Origin: Bradyrhizobium sp. B124
GTDB taxonomy: Bacteria > Pseudomonadota > Alphaproteobacteria > Rhizobiales > Xanthobacteraceae
Direction: 5' to 3'
DNA length: 64,000 bases
Assembly (NCBI RefSeq): GCF_038967635.1
Contig: NZ_CP152413.1
Coordinates: 7,196,001-7,260,000 of the forward strand
Made by a program: the position numbers and the translations under genes. Of the stretch, positions 1-9,250 are shown piece by piece. Position 1 is the stretch's first letter. Every line of letters begins with the position of its first letter. Under the pieces are notes generated by a model. It did not search any database. It was not told the DNA's origin and saw nothing but the letters and a program-made list of their open reading frames with translations.

Positions 1-868
1 GGACGCCGAGGAAACCCGCATTGAGCTCGCGTGTCGCGGTCTCGGTGGCGCGAATGTTCTCCGGCGTGTTGACCGCGGGCACGCAGGCGGTGATGTTCTC
101 GGCGGGACCGACCCGCGTGCCGGGGCGGCCCTTGGCGCGGATCGCCTGCACCGCGAGCCCGTGCGCCAGCGCGACATGGTGGCGCGCCTGGTTCACCTCG
201 GCCGGCGGCAGCGTCAGGCCCGGCGCGTCAACGCCGAGTGCATAGCCGAACGGGAGGAAACGCCCGACCTCGTTGAGGGTGAAGATGTTCTTGACCCGGT
301 CGGTCAACCGCTGCGCCACATAGCCGGCGTAATCGCCAAATGCCTTCGACGTGTCGCGTGAGCGCCAGCCGCCGACTCGGTCCTGCAACGCCTGCGGCAG
401 GTCCCAGTGATAGAGCGTGGCGTACGGCTCGATGCCGTTCGCGAGCAACTCGTCGACCAGGCGGTTGTAGAAGTCGAGGCCCTTCGGGTTCGGCGTGCCG
501 GTGCCATCGGGGAACACCCGTGGCCAGGCGATCGAAAAGCGATAGGCCCTGGCGCCGAGATCCTTGATGAGGCGGACATCGTCCTTGTAGCGGTGGTAGT
601 GCTCGTTCGCGCGATCGCCGGTAGAGCCGTCCTCGATCTTGCCCGATGTGTGGGTGAATGTGTCCCAGATCGACGGGCCGCGGCCGTCCTCCTTGACCGC
701 GCCCTCGACCTGGTAGGACGAGGTCGCAGTGCCCCAGACGAAGCCGGCGGGAAAGTTCGCGCCGTCAGGCCGCGGAGCGTGGTTCGCGGCCTCGGCAGGG
801 CCGGTCAAACCGAGCGCCGAGAGGCCTGCAAGGCCCGCAAACTGCCGGCGCGAGAACTTTCCGAACAT
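1..868 (-). CDS. GH1 family beta-glucosidase-like protein, Tat-exported (C-terminus outside window)
   Basis: Reading the minus strand from an ATG at 868 gives an open frame that runs off the left edge (289 codons). The N-terminus has a twin-arginine signal (SRRQF followed by a small hydrophobic stretch ending near AEAA). It is followed by the GH1 signature FVWGTATSSYQVEGA near residues 40-55, then IWDTF and RFSIAWPRVFPDG, all typical of family 1 glycosidases. The acid/base motif appears as TLNEV, with Glu at about residue 200, instead of the usual NEP. A GGGAG ribosome site lies just before the ATG. The nucleophile motif would be beyond the edge, so activity cannot be confirmed. Expected role: periplasmic hydrolysis of a beta-glycoside; the substrate is unknown. 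Confidence 0.88.
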   Translation of the reverse strand, partial: MFGKFSRRQFAGLAGLSALGLTGPAEAANHAPRPDGANFPAGFVWGTATSSYQVEGAVKEDGRGPSIWDTFTHTSGKIEDGSTGDRANEHYHRYKDDVRLIKDLGARAYRFSIAWPRVFPDGTGTPNPKGLDFYNRLVDELLANGIEPYATLYHWDLPQALQDRVGGWRSRDTSKAFGDYAGYVAQRLTDRVKNIFTLNEVGRFLPFGYALGVDAPGLTLPPAEVNQARHHVALAHGLAVQAIRAKGRPGTRVGPAENITACVPAVNTPENIRATETATRELNAGFLGV

Positions 869-1114
869 TGTTGTCTCCCGTCGCCGGATGCCGCGGCTGG
901 AATGCCAGCCGCAGGTTAACCTTCCACCCCGCGGTTGAGCAACAAGGCCGCGAGGTCGAGCCGCGGTAGCGAGCGGCGCACCAATCGATGCGACCCGTTG
1001 CGATGTCGGATGTCGCGGAGTTGTCAGTTTTGTGGCGACATCTTCTCTACTAGATTGCCTGCTACGTCCTTCCGCAATGACATCCCAAATCCCGAGAACC
1101 CGGTGAGCTGCGCG

Positions 1115-3781
1115 ATGAACAAGCCTGCGACCCATGTCCGAACCGCGCTGCTGCGTCGTCTTGCCACGGCAATCGGCTTGCTGCTGGCGACGGCCGCAGG
1201 CGCGCAGGCCGAGCAGACATTTTCGTTCGACGGCACACCTGGGAAGCTGCCGAAGACGGTTGTCCCGTTGAGCTACGCGATCGAGCTGACGCCCGATATC
1301 ACCAGCCTGGCGCTGCCTGGCGTGGAGACCGTCGACATCGAGGTGCGTGAGGCTACGGCGCAACTAACGCTGAACGCGATCAACACGACATTCGCCGAGG
1401 CCACGATCGATGACGGCGCGCAGCGCGCGGAGGTCGTGACCGACGCCACCGCGCAGACCGCGACGCTGACCTTCGCCAAGCCGCTTGCGGTGGGCCGGCA
1501 CAAGCTCCGCATCGCGTTCACGGCGCAGATCAACAAATTCGGCACCGGGCTGTTTGTGGTCGACTATCCGACCCCGACCGGGATCAAGCGGTTGATCTCC
1601 AGCAAGCTGGAGCCGGCCGATGCAAGGCGGATCTTTCCGTGCTGGGACGAGCCGTCGTTCAAGGCGAGCTTCGCGCTGACCGTCGTGATCCCGCGCAATC
1701 TGCTCGCGGTCGGCAACATGCCCATCGCGGGCGAGGAGCCGGCCGCCGGCGATCTTAGGAAGGTCACGTTCGCGCCGACGCCGAAAATGTCGAGCTATCT
1801 GTTCGTGCTCACCGTCGGCGAACTTGAGCGGGTCACGGCGGATGCCGGCGGCGTCACCATCGGCGTGGTGACGACGGAGGGCAAGAGCGGGCAGGGCCGG
1901 TTCGCGCTCGACAGCGCGGTGAAGCTGCTCGCCTATTACAACGACTATTTCGGCGTCAAATATCCGCTGCCGAAGCTCGATTTGATCGCGGTTCCCGGCG
2001 GGTTCGGCGGCGCGATGGAGAACTGGGGCGGTATCACCTTCTTCGAGAGCCGACTGCTGTTCGATCCCGCGACCAATGCCGAGACGGCGCGGCGCGGCAT
2101 CTTCGGCATCATCGCGCACGAGATGGCGCATATGTGGTTCGGCGATCTCGTCACCATGGCGTGGTGGGACAATCTCTGGCTCAACGAGGGCTTTGCCAGC
2201 TGGATGGCGACCAAGGCCTCGGAGCAGTTCTATCCGCAATGGCAGAGCTGGCTGAACGGCTACGGCGCGAAGCAGTTTGCCATGGCGCTCGATGCGCGCC
2301 GCACCTCGCATCCGGTGCAGCAGCCGATCGCCGACCACAGCGAAGCCGTCACGGCGTTCGACGCCATCACCTACAACAAGGGCCAGGCGCTGATCCGCAT
2401 GCTCGAGAATTATCTCGGCGAGCAGGCGTTCCGCGACGGCATCCGCAAGTACATGGCCGCACATGCCCACAGCAATTCCACCACCGCCGATCTCTGGCAG
2501 GCGCTCGAGACGTCCGGCGGCAAGACGATCACCGGCATCGCCGCCTCCTTCACGGAGCAGGATGGCGTGCCGCTGGTCATGGCCGAGACGGCCTGCGATG
2601 GCACCGCGCAACGCCTGACGTTGCAGCAGGACCGTTTCGTGATCGCCCCGGCCAACGATCCGCCGCTGCCGGCCCACGACTGGCCGATCCCGGTAGCAGC
2701 TGGACCTGCGCAGGGCAAGCCGTTTGACGAGATCCTGCTGAAGGGTAGTACAGATATTCCGGCCGGCGCATGCGGCGATGCGATCAAGGTCAATCTCGGC
2801 GATGTCGGCTATTTCAGGGTCGAATACGGCCCCAAGAACCGTGCCGCATTGTTGAACGCCTTCCCGCAAATGCAGGTTGCCGACCGGCTCAATGTCGTCA
2901 CCGACAGCTGGGCGCTGGTGCAGGCGGGCCGCGCCGAAGCGCCGTCCTATCTCGCGCTGCTCGACGCGCTTGATGCCGGCGACCATCGCGCGGTGTGGGA
3001 CCAGGTGATCTCGACCTTTGCCACGCTCAACCGCCTGTCGCGCGACCGCAGCGAGCGGGGTGTGATCCAGGCCTATGCCCGCGCCAAACTGCGCCCGGTG
3101 TTCGACCGGATCGGATGGGATGGCGGCGGCTCGGGTGACGACGACACTGCGCTGCTCCGCGCGAGCCTGATCTCGACGCTTGGCGACCTCGGTGACGCGG
3201 CCATCATCGCCGAGGCGAAGCGGCGCTTTGCGGCGTTTCTCGATGATCCCAAATCGCTGCCGACCACGCTGCGCGATGCGGTCACCCATGTCGTCGGCAT
3301 CACGGCCGATCGGGCGACATATGACAGACTGCTGGCGCTCGCACGCAACAGCACGGCGACCAATGAGCGGCTGCGCTATTATTTCGCCGTGGCCAGCGCC
3401 CGCGATGCTGAGCTGGCGCGCGCGACGCTGGGGTTGACGCTGACCAACGAATTGCCCGACACGATCGTCACAGGGATGATCAATTCGGTTGCGTCCGCAG
3501 GCGAGCATCCGCAGCTCGCCTGGGACTTCGTCCAGGCCAATTTCGATACGTTGCTGGCCAGGCAAGGGCCGAATTTCCGCGACCAGTTCGTGCCGAACTT
3601 CATGATCAATTTTACCGATCAGGACCACGCGGCACAGCTCGCCGCGTTTGCCCCGTCGCAATCGACCAGCGGCGGGCGGGTGACGGTGGCGCGCTCCTTG
3701 CAAGCGATCGCGATCTCGGCCGATCTCGCCGCGCGTGTGCTGCCCGTGGCCGACGCCTGGATCAGGGCGCACAAGCCGTGA
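1115..3781 (+). CDS. M1 family zinc aminopeptidase, secreted
   Basis: This 888-residue protein has the full M1 metallopeptidase signature: GAMEN at 299-303 for substrate N-terminus binding, then HEMAH at 335-339 with the third zinc ligand Glu358 in NEGFA (HExxH-x18-E spacing). The C-terminal half is the helical ERAP1-like domain. I chose the ATG at 1115 because it begins a clean signal peptide (hydrophobic core IGLLLATAAG, cleavage near AQA) and has GGTGAG upstream; the frame is open further upstream but that extension has no signal character. It probably trims N-terminal residues from peptides in the periplasm. It is an isolated gene with no obvious operon partner. Confidence 0.93.
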   Translation: MNKPATHVRTALLRRLATAIGLLLATAAGAQAEQTFSFDGTPGKLPKTVVPLSYAIELTPDITSLALPGVETVDIEVREATAQLTLNAINTTFAEATIDDGAQRAEVVTDATAQTATLTFAKPLAVGRHKLRIAFTAQINKFGTGLFVVDYPTPTGIKRLISSKLEPADARRIFPCWDEPSFKASFALTVVIPRNLLAVGNMPIAGEEPAAGDLRKVTFAPTPKMSSYLFVLTVGELERVTADAGGVTIGVVTTEGKSGQGRFALDSAVKLLAYYNDYFGVKYPLPKLDLIAVPGGFGGAMENWGGITFFESRLLFDPATNAETARRGIFGIIAHEMAHMWFGDLVTMAWWDNLWLNEGFASWMATKASEQFYPQWQSWLNGYGAKQFAMALDARRTSHPVQQPIADHSEAVTAFDAITYNKGQALIRMLENYLGEQAFRDGIRKYMAAHAHSNSTTADLWQALETSGGKTITGIAASFTEQDGVPLVMAETACDGTAQRLTLQQDRFVIAPANDPPLPAHDWPIPVAAGPAQGKPFDEILLKGSTDIPAGACGDAIKVNLGDVGYFRVEYGPKNRAALLNAFPQMQVADRLNVVTDSWALVQAGRAEAPSYLALLDALDAGDHRAVWDQVISTFATLNRLSRDRSERGVIQAYARAKLRPVFDRIGWDGGGSGDDDTALLRASLISTLGDLGDAAIIAEAKRRFAAFLDDPKSLPTTLRDAVTHVVGITADRATYDRLLALARNSTATNERLRYYFAVASARDAELARATLGLTLTNELPDTIVTGMINSVASAGEHPQLAWDFVQANFDTLLARQGPNFRDQFVPNFMINFTDQDHAAQLAAFAPSQSTSGGRVTVARSLQAIAISADLAARVLPVADAWIRAHKP

Positions 3782-3859
3782 GATCGCAAGAGAGTTTCCG
3801 GCGGCGCGCGATGCGGCTATGCTCCGCGCGCGGCATGCAATCAACGATGCGAGGCTGAT

Positions 3860-5512
3860 ATGGTCAAAGGTTCCGATTTGCTGGTCGCGGCCCTCGAGAA
3901 TGAGGGCGTGGAACGGGTGTTCGGCGTTCCCGGCGAGGAGAATCTCGACGTCGTCGAGAGCCTGCGTAAATCCTCGATCAAGCTGATCGTGACCCGGCAT
4001 GAGCAGGCGGCGGCTTTCATGGCGGCGACCTATGGCCGCCTGACCGGAAAGCCCGGCGTCTGCATGACGACGCTGGGTCCCGGCGCGCTCAACCTGACCA
4101 CCGGCGCCGCCTATGCGCTGCTCGGCGCGATGCCGATGGTGATGCTCACGGGCCAGAAGGGCATCTTGAGCAGCCGGCAGGCCAAGTTCCAGATCGTCGA
4201 CATCGTCAACACATTCCGTCCGCTGACCAAGCTGTCGCTGCAGATCGTCAGCGGCGCCACCATTCCGACGCTGGTCCGCGACGCCTTCCGGATCGCAACG
4301 CAGGAGCGGCCGGGGCCGGTGCTGCTCGAATTGCCGGAGGATATCGCGCGCGAGGAGATTGCGCCGGTCGAGATCGTGCCGCCGCACCCGATCGAAATTC
4401 CGATCGCGCATGCGGCCGCGCTCGACCGCGCCGCCGACATGATTTTGAAGGCGCAACGTCCGCTGATCATGCTCGGCGCGGCGGCATCGCGCCCGCGCTC
4501 GACCGCCGGCATCGGCGACTTCGTGCGGCGGACCAAGATCCCGTTCTTCACCACTCAGATGGGCAAGGGCACGGTATCCGGCGGCACCAATCAGTACATG
4601 GGAACCGCGGCGCTGAGCGAGCGCGACTATGTGCATGAGGCGATCGACCGCGCCGACCTCATCATCGCGATCGGGCACGACACGATCGAAAAGCCGCCTT
4701 TCATCATGGGCCCGAAGGGGCCGCAGGTGATCCATGTCAGCTATACGGCGGCGAATGTCGAACAGGTCTACTTCCCGCAATGCGAGGTGATCGGCGATGT
4801 CGGGCCGAGCCTCGAACTGCTGGCCGATCGGGTCGCGGGAAAGCTGCCGTCGGCCAGCGCGCTGCTCAGCCTGCGTGAAGGCATCCTGGCGAAGATCACC
4901 GATCGCGCCACCGAGGGTCGTTGGCCGCCGACGCCGCAGCGCATCGTGCACGATGTGCGGCAGGTTATTCCCGAGGACGGCATCGTCGCGCTCGACAACG
5001 GCATGTACAAGATCTGGTTCGCGCGCAACTACCGCACGCTGCTCGCGAACTCGCTGCTGCTCGACAACGCGCTCGCCACCATGGGCGCCGGCCTGCCGTC
5101 GGCGATGATGGCGGCGATGCTCTATCCGAAGAACCGCGTGCTCGCGGTCTGCGGCGACGGTGGCTTCATGATGAATTCGCAGGAGCTCGAGACCGCAGTC
5201 CGCCTCAAGCTCAATCTGGTGATCCTGATCCTGGAGGATTCAGCCTACGGCATGATCCGCTGGAAGCAGGCGGTCGACAATTTCCCGGATTTCGGCCTCA
5301 CCTTCGGCAATCCGGATTTCGTCAAATACGCCGAAAGCTACGGCGCCAAGGGCTCGCGGATCGAGAGCACGGAGGCGATCGTCCCGACCCTGGAGCGCGC
5401 CTTCTCCGGCGGCGGCGTGCATCTCGTGGTGGTGCCGATCGACTATACCGAGAACAAGCGGGTGCTGGTCGACGAGCTGCGCGAGAAGGTGCAGCAGATC
5501 GATGTGTCGTAG
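3860..5512 (+). CDS. Acetolactate synthase large subunit-like TPP enzyme
   Basis: A 550-residue protein with the three-domain thiamine-diphosphate fold of the acetolactate synthase/pyruvate oxidase group. The PYR domain carries the catalytic Glu48 in TRHEQAA. The central domain has the usual nucleotide-binding-like fold. The PP domain has the Mg/TPP motif GDG at 432-434 followed by Asn in the segment ending ILEDSAYG. No regulatory small subunit (ilvH) is adjacent, so this is more likely a stand-alone catabolic or AlsS-like enzyme than the main branched-chain biosynthetic one. The exact substrate is not decided by the sequence. It sits alone between the peptidase and phosphoglucomutase. Confidence 0.85.
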   Translation: MVKGSDLLVAALENEGVERVFGVPGEENLDVVESLRKSSIKLIVTRHEQAAAFMAATYGRLTGKPGVCMTTLGPGALNLTTGAAYALLGAMPMVMLTGQKGILSSRQAKFQIVDIVNTFRPLTKLSLQIVSGATIPTLVRDAFRIATQERPGPVLLELPEDIAREEIAPVEIVPPHPIEIPIAHAAALDRAADMILKAQRPLIMLGAAASRPRSTAGIGDFVRRTKIPFFTTQMGKGTVSGGTNQYMGTAALSERDYVHEAIDRADLIIAIGHDTIEKPPFIMGPKGPQVIHVSYTAANVEQVYFPQCEVIGDVGPSLELLADRVAGKLPSASALLSLREGILAKITDRATEGRWPPTPQRIVHDVRQVIPEDGIVALDNGMYKIWFARNYRTLLANSLLLDNALATMGAGLPSAMMAAMLYPKNRVLAVCGDGGFMMNSQELETAVRLKLNLVILILEDSAYGMIRWKQAVDNFPDFGLTFGNPDFVKYAESYGAKGSRIESTEAIVPTLERAFSGGGVHLVVVPIDYTENKRVLVDELREKVQQIDVS

Positions 5513-5650
5513 AGCATAGCTGCGTTTCGCAGGGAACGAAAAGTCCTCGGCTTGATTGAACGTAAGCCGCCATGGTAGCACGCCAGGATGTTACGCAATG
5601 AGTATCACTCGTTGTGCGGATGGTCGGCGATACCAGATCTGAGAGGTCAC

Positions 5651-7291
5651 GTGACTGCACCAAATCCTGCCGCCGGCAAACCCATCGATCCCTCAGCGCT
5701 TGCCAATGTGCCGCGGCTGGTCACGGCCTATTTTGCCGGCAAGCCCGACGCCAGCAATCCCACCCAACGGGTTGCCTTCGGCACCTCCGGCCATCGCGGC
5801 TCGTCGCTGAAGAATTCCTTCAACGAGGACCACATCCTCGCCACCACGCAGGCGATCTGCGACTACCGGCGCGAGAAGGGGCTGACCGGGCCGCTGTTCA
5901 TCGGCATCGATACCCATGCGCTCGCCGAGCCGGCATTGGCCAGCGCGGTCGAGGTGTTCGCGGCGAACGGCGTCGAGATCATGATCGACGGGCAGGGCGG
6001 CTACACCCCGACGCCGGTGATCTCGCATGCAATCCTGAGCTACAACAAGGGACGCAGCACGGGCCTTGCCGACGGCGTCGTCATCACGCCGTCACACAAC
6101 CCGCCGGAGGACGGCGGCTACAAATACAATCCGCCGCATGGCGGTCCGGCCGATACCGATGTCACCGCCGTGGTTGAGAAGAACGCCAACCGTTACATCG
6201 AGGCGGGCCTCAAGGGCGTCGCGCGGTTGCCGTATGATCGCGCGCGCAAGGCCGCGACCACGCATCTGCACGACTACATTACCCCTTATGTCGCCGATCT
6301 CGGCAACACCGTCGATCTGGCGCTGATCAAATCCGCCGGCGTCAAGATCGGCATCGATCCGCTCGGCGGCGCGGCGGTGCATTACTGGCAGCCGATCATC
6401 GCGCGCTACGGCATCAACGCTACCGTCGTCAATGAGGCGGTCGATCCCACCTTCCGTTTCATGACCGCGGACTGGGACGGCAAGATCCGGATGGACTGCT
6501 CGTCGCCTTATGCGATGGCGAGCCTGATCGGGATGCGCGACCGGTTCGACGTCGCCTTTGCCAACGATACCGACGCCGACCGCCACGGCATCGTCACCCG
6601 TTCGAACGGGCTGATGAACCCGAACCACTTCCTCGCCACCGCGATCGCCTATCTGTTCGCGCACCGGCCGCAATGGAGCGGGACCGCAGCGATCGGCAAG
6701 ACCATCGTGTCGAGCTCGATCATAGATCGAGTGGCCAAGAAGCTGAACCGCAAGCTGGTCGAGACGCCGGTCGGCTTCAAATGGTTCGTCGAAGGGCTCG
6801 GCAGCGGCGGCTTCGGCTTTGCCGGCGAGGAGAGCGCCGGCGCGTCGTTCCTGAAGCGCGACGGCTCGGCGTGGACCACGGACAAGGACGGCATCATCCT
6901 CGGCCTGCTGGCGGCGGAGATCATCGCCAAGACCGGTCGCGATCCGAGCGAGTTGTTCAACGAGCTGACCGCCGAACTCGGCGTTCCCTATTACGAGCGC
7001 ATCGATGTCGCGGCGACGCCGAAGCAGAAGAATGCGCTGAAGGCGCTCGGGCCCGAGCAGCTCAACATGACCGAGCTCGCCGGCGATCCCGTGCGCGCGG
7101 TCAGGACCAAGGCGCCGGGCAACGATCAGCCGTTCGGCGGCATCAAGGTCGAAACCGAGGCCGGCTGGTTTGCCGCGCGTCCGTCCGGCACCGAGGATGT
7201 CTACAAGATCTACGCCGAGACCTTCCGCGGGCCGGATCATCTGAAACAGATCCAGGGCGACGCGCAGGCCGCGATCGCCAAGGTGTTCTGA
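5651..7291 (+). CDS. pgm: Phosphoglucomutase (alpha-D-glucose-phosphate-specific)
   Basis: Interconverts glucose 1-phosphate and glucose 6-phosphate, linking glycolysis to glycogen and polysaccharide precursors. Motifs match E. coli Pgm closely: FGTSGHRG near 43-50, the phosphoserine loop ITPSHNPPEDGG with Ser148, a metal-binding loop DTDAD, the sugar-binding GEESAGAS and the phosphate-binding RPSGTED near the C-terminus. I chose the GTG at 5651 because GAGAGG precedes it and the resulting length of 546 residues is that of the E. coli enzyme; an in-frame ATG at 5588 would add 21 unconserved residues. The next gene follows after 23 bases and may be co-transcribed. Confidence 0.95.
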   Translation: MTAPNPAAGKPIDPSALANVPRLVTAYFAGKPDASNPTQRVAFGTSGHRGSSLKNSFNEDHILATTQAICDYRREKGLTGPLFIGIDTHALAEPALASAVEVFAANGVEIMIDGQGGYTPTPVISHAILSYNKGRSTGLADGVVITPSHNPPEDGGYKYNPPHGGPADTDVTAVVEKNANRYIEAGLKGVARLPYDRARKAATTHLHDYITPYVADLGNTVDLALIKSAGVKIGIDPLGGAAVHYWQPIIARYGINATVVNEAVDPTFRFMTADWDGKIRMDCSSPYAMASLIGMRDRFDVAFANDTDADRHGIVTRSNGLMNPNHFLATAIAYLFAHRPQWSGTAAIGKTIVSSSIIDRVAKKLNRKLVETPVGFKWFVEGLGSGGFGFAGEESAGASFLKRDGSAWTTDKDGIILGLLAAEIIAKTGRDPSELFNELTAELGVPYYERIDVAATPKQKNALKALGPEQLNMTELAGDPVRAVRTKAPGNDQPFGGIKVETEAGWFAARPSGTEDVYKIYAETFRGPDHLKQIQGDAQAAIAKVF

Positions 7292-7314
7292 GAGCACAAG
7301 GCCGGGCGGAATTC

Positions 7315-8271
7315 ATGCGCGTATTGTTGACCGGCTCTTCCGGCTGGCTCGGCCGCTTCCTTGCGCTGCGGCTTCGACAGGCCGGCCATGACGTGACTGG
7401 CCTCGACGTCGTCCCGGGCGAGGCGACCAATGTGGTCGGCTCCGTGGTCGACCGGTCGGTGATCGATCGGGTGTTCGGCGATCACGGCATCGAGGCCGTG
7501 ATCCATGGCGGCGCGCTGCACAAGCCCGACATCGCGCGGTTCGCGCCGCAGGCCTTTGTCGACGTCAACGTATCAGGCACGCTCAATCTGCTGCAGGCGG
7601 CCGCCGCCGCCGGCCACGACCGCTTCGTGTTCACCTCGACGACCTCGCTGATGATCTCGCAGGCGATCCGCGACGAGGAAGGCCATGCGGCGGTGTGGCT
7701 TGACGAGGCGACAGGGCCGCTCGAGCCGCGCAACATCTACGGGGTGACGAAACTTGCTGCCGAGGGGCTGTGCCGGCTCTTCAGCCGCGAGCATGGGCTG
7801 AACTGCGCGGTGCTGCGCACCAGCCGCTTCTTCCCCGAGGACGACGACACGATCCGCGATATCCACGGCGAGAACCTGAAGGCGACCGAGCTGCTGTATC
7901 GCCGCCTCACGGTCGAGGATGCCGCCGATGCCCATGTCGTGGCGCTGGAGAAGATCCGCAGCTTCGAGGTCTTTGTGATCAGCGCGCCGACGCCGTTTGC
8001 GCGCAGCGACGTCGCTGATCTGAAGACGGACGCCGCCGGCGTGATCGCGCGCCATTTCCCCGATGCTTCGGCGCTGTTCGAGCGCCAAGGCTGGCATTTG
8101 CCGCAATCGATCGGCCGGATCTACGATGCGAGCAAGGCCGAACGGCTGCTCGGTTTCCGCGCCGTAACCGACTTTGCCGCGGTGCTCGGCGCCCTGCGCA
8201 GCGGCGAGCCGCTTCCCTTTGCGCACGATCCCGATTATGTCTCGCCGTCAACGAGGCTCGCAAATGGCTGA
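7315..8271 (+). CDS. NAD(P)-dependent epimerase/dehydratase, extended SDR
   Basis: A 318-residue protein with an N-terminal Rossmann motif TGSSGWLGR (residues 6-14) and the active-site YxxxK as YGVTK, preceded by a Ser/Thr-rich strand (FTSTTSL), typical of extended short-chain dehydrogenases acting on nucleotide sugars or related compounds. The start at 7315 gives the canonical MRVLLTG N-terminus. It overlaps the next gene by 8 bases, so the two are translationally coupled, and it follows pgm by 23 bases. With the downstream DapA-family aldolase the pair may act on a sugar acid or similar keto compound; that is inference only. Confidence 0.88.
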   Translation: MRVLLTGSSGWLGRFLALRLRQAGHDVTGLDVVPGEATNVVGSVVDRSVIDRVFGDHGIEAVIHGGALHKPDIARFAPQAFVDVNVSGTLNLLQAAAAAGHDRFVFTSTTSLMISQAIRDEEGHAAVWLDEATGPLEPRNIYGVTKLAAEGLCRLFSREHGLNCAVLRTSRFFPEDDDTIRDIHGENLKATELLYRRLTVEDAADAHVVALEKIRSFEVFVISAPTPFARSDVADLKTDAAGVIARHFPDASALFERQGWHLPQSIGRIYDASKAERLLGFRAVTDFAAVLGALRSGEPLPFAHDPDYVSPSTRLANG

Positions 8272-9139
8272 CTTTCACGGCGTCTTTCCGTATCTGGTGT
8301 CTCCGGTCGATCCCGCCGGCCATGTCCGCACCGAGGTGCTGGGCCGGCTCTGCGACGATCTGGTCAAGGCCGGCGTCCATGGGTTGACGCCGCTCGGTTC
8401 GACCGGCGAGTTCGCCTATCTCAACAATGCGCAGCGCATGCAGGTGGTGGCGACCACGATCGAGGCCGCGCAGGGCCGCGTGCCGGTGGTCGCCGGCGTC
8501 GCCTCGACCTCGACGGCGGATGCGGTGGCACAGGCCAAGGCCTATCAGAAGCGCGGCGCTGCCGGCATTCTGGTGATCCTGGAGGCGTATTTTCCGCTCA
8601 GTGACGCCCAGGTGGAATCCTATTTCCGCGCTATCGCCGACGCGGTCGACATTCCGGTCGTGATCTACACCAATCCGAATTTCCAGCGCTCCGACCTCAC
8701 GCTCGACGTCATCGCGCGCCTCGCCGCGCATCCGCGGATCGGTTACATCAAGGACGCCTCGACCAACACCGGCCGGCTGCTGTCGATCATGAACCGCTGC
8801 GGCGACAGCCTGAAAGTGTTCTCGGCGTCCGCCCATATTCCGGCCGCGGTGATGCTGATCGGCGGCCATGGCTGGATGGCGGGACCTGCCTGCATCATCC
8901 CGCGGCAGAGCGTCGAGCTGTACAATCTGTGCCGCCGCGCCCGCTGGGACGAGGCGATGGCCTTGCAGCGCAAGCTCTGGCGCATCAACGAGGCGTTCGC
9001 CCGCTTCAACCTCGCCGCCTGCATCAAGGCCGGGCTCGCGAGCCAGGGCTACGACGTCGGCGACCCCGTGCCGCCGCAGGCGCCGCTCACCGCCGAGCAG
9101 CGCAAGGTCGTCGAGGCCGCGTTGCGCGATCTCGGTTGA
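8264..9139 (+). CDS. Dihydrodipicolinate synthase/N-acetylneuraminate lyase family aldolase
   Basis: A 291-residue TIM-barrel protein of the DapA superfamily. The carboxylate-binding GSTGEF motif is at 45-50, the catalytic Tyr135 in IYTNPN, and the Schiff-base Lys163 in YIKDAS. True dapA usually lies elsewhere and the sequence is divergent, so this is probably a sugar-acid or keto-acid aldolase/dehydratase rather than the lysine-pathway enzyme. The start at 8264 overlaps the end of the epimerase gene by 8 bases, so they form a coupled pair. The substrate cannot be read from the sequence. Confidence 0.87.
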   Translation: MADFHGVFPYLVSPVDPAGHVRTEVLGRLCDDLVKAGVHGLTPLGSTGEFAYLNNAQRMQVVATTIEAAQGRVPVVAGVASTSTADAVAQAKAYQKRGAAGILVILEAYFPLSDAQVESYFRAIADAVDIPVVIYTNPNFQRSDLTLDVIARLAAHPRIGYIKDASTNTGRLLSIMNRCGDSLKVFSASAHIPAAVMLIGGHGWMAGPACIIPRQSVELYNLCRRARWDEAMALQRKLWRINEAFARFNLAACIKAGLASQGYDVGDPVPPQAPLTAEQRKVVEAALRDLG

Positions 9140-9250
9140 AGCTGGCTTGCGCGTTGCATAAGGCGCATTACCTCGTCGTTTCCGGGCGTGTTGTCTCGCG
9201 CCGAAAATCCGTTAAAACCCGCCGAAATTTCTGAAATCAAGGATCCTCCG

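Noticed and set aside
1364..4951. Very long open frame (1195 codons) on the minus strand
   Set aside because: It lies wholly antisense to the M1 peptidase and the TPP enzyme, both with complete catalytic motifs, is extremely Arg-rich, and has no recognisable domain. It is a by-product of high GC and codon bias.
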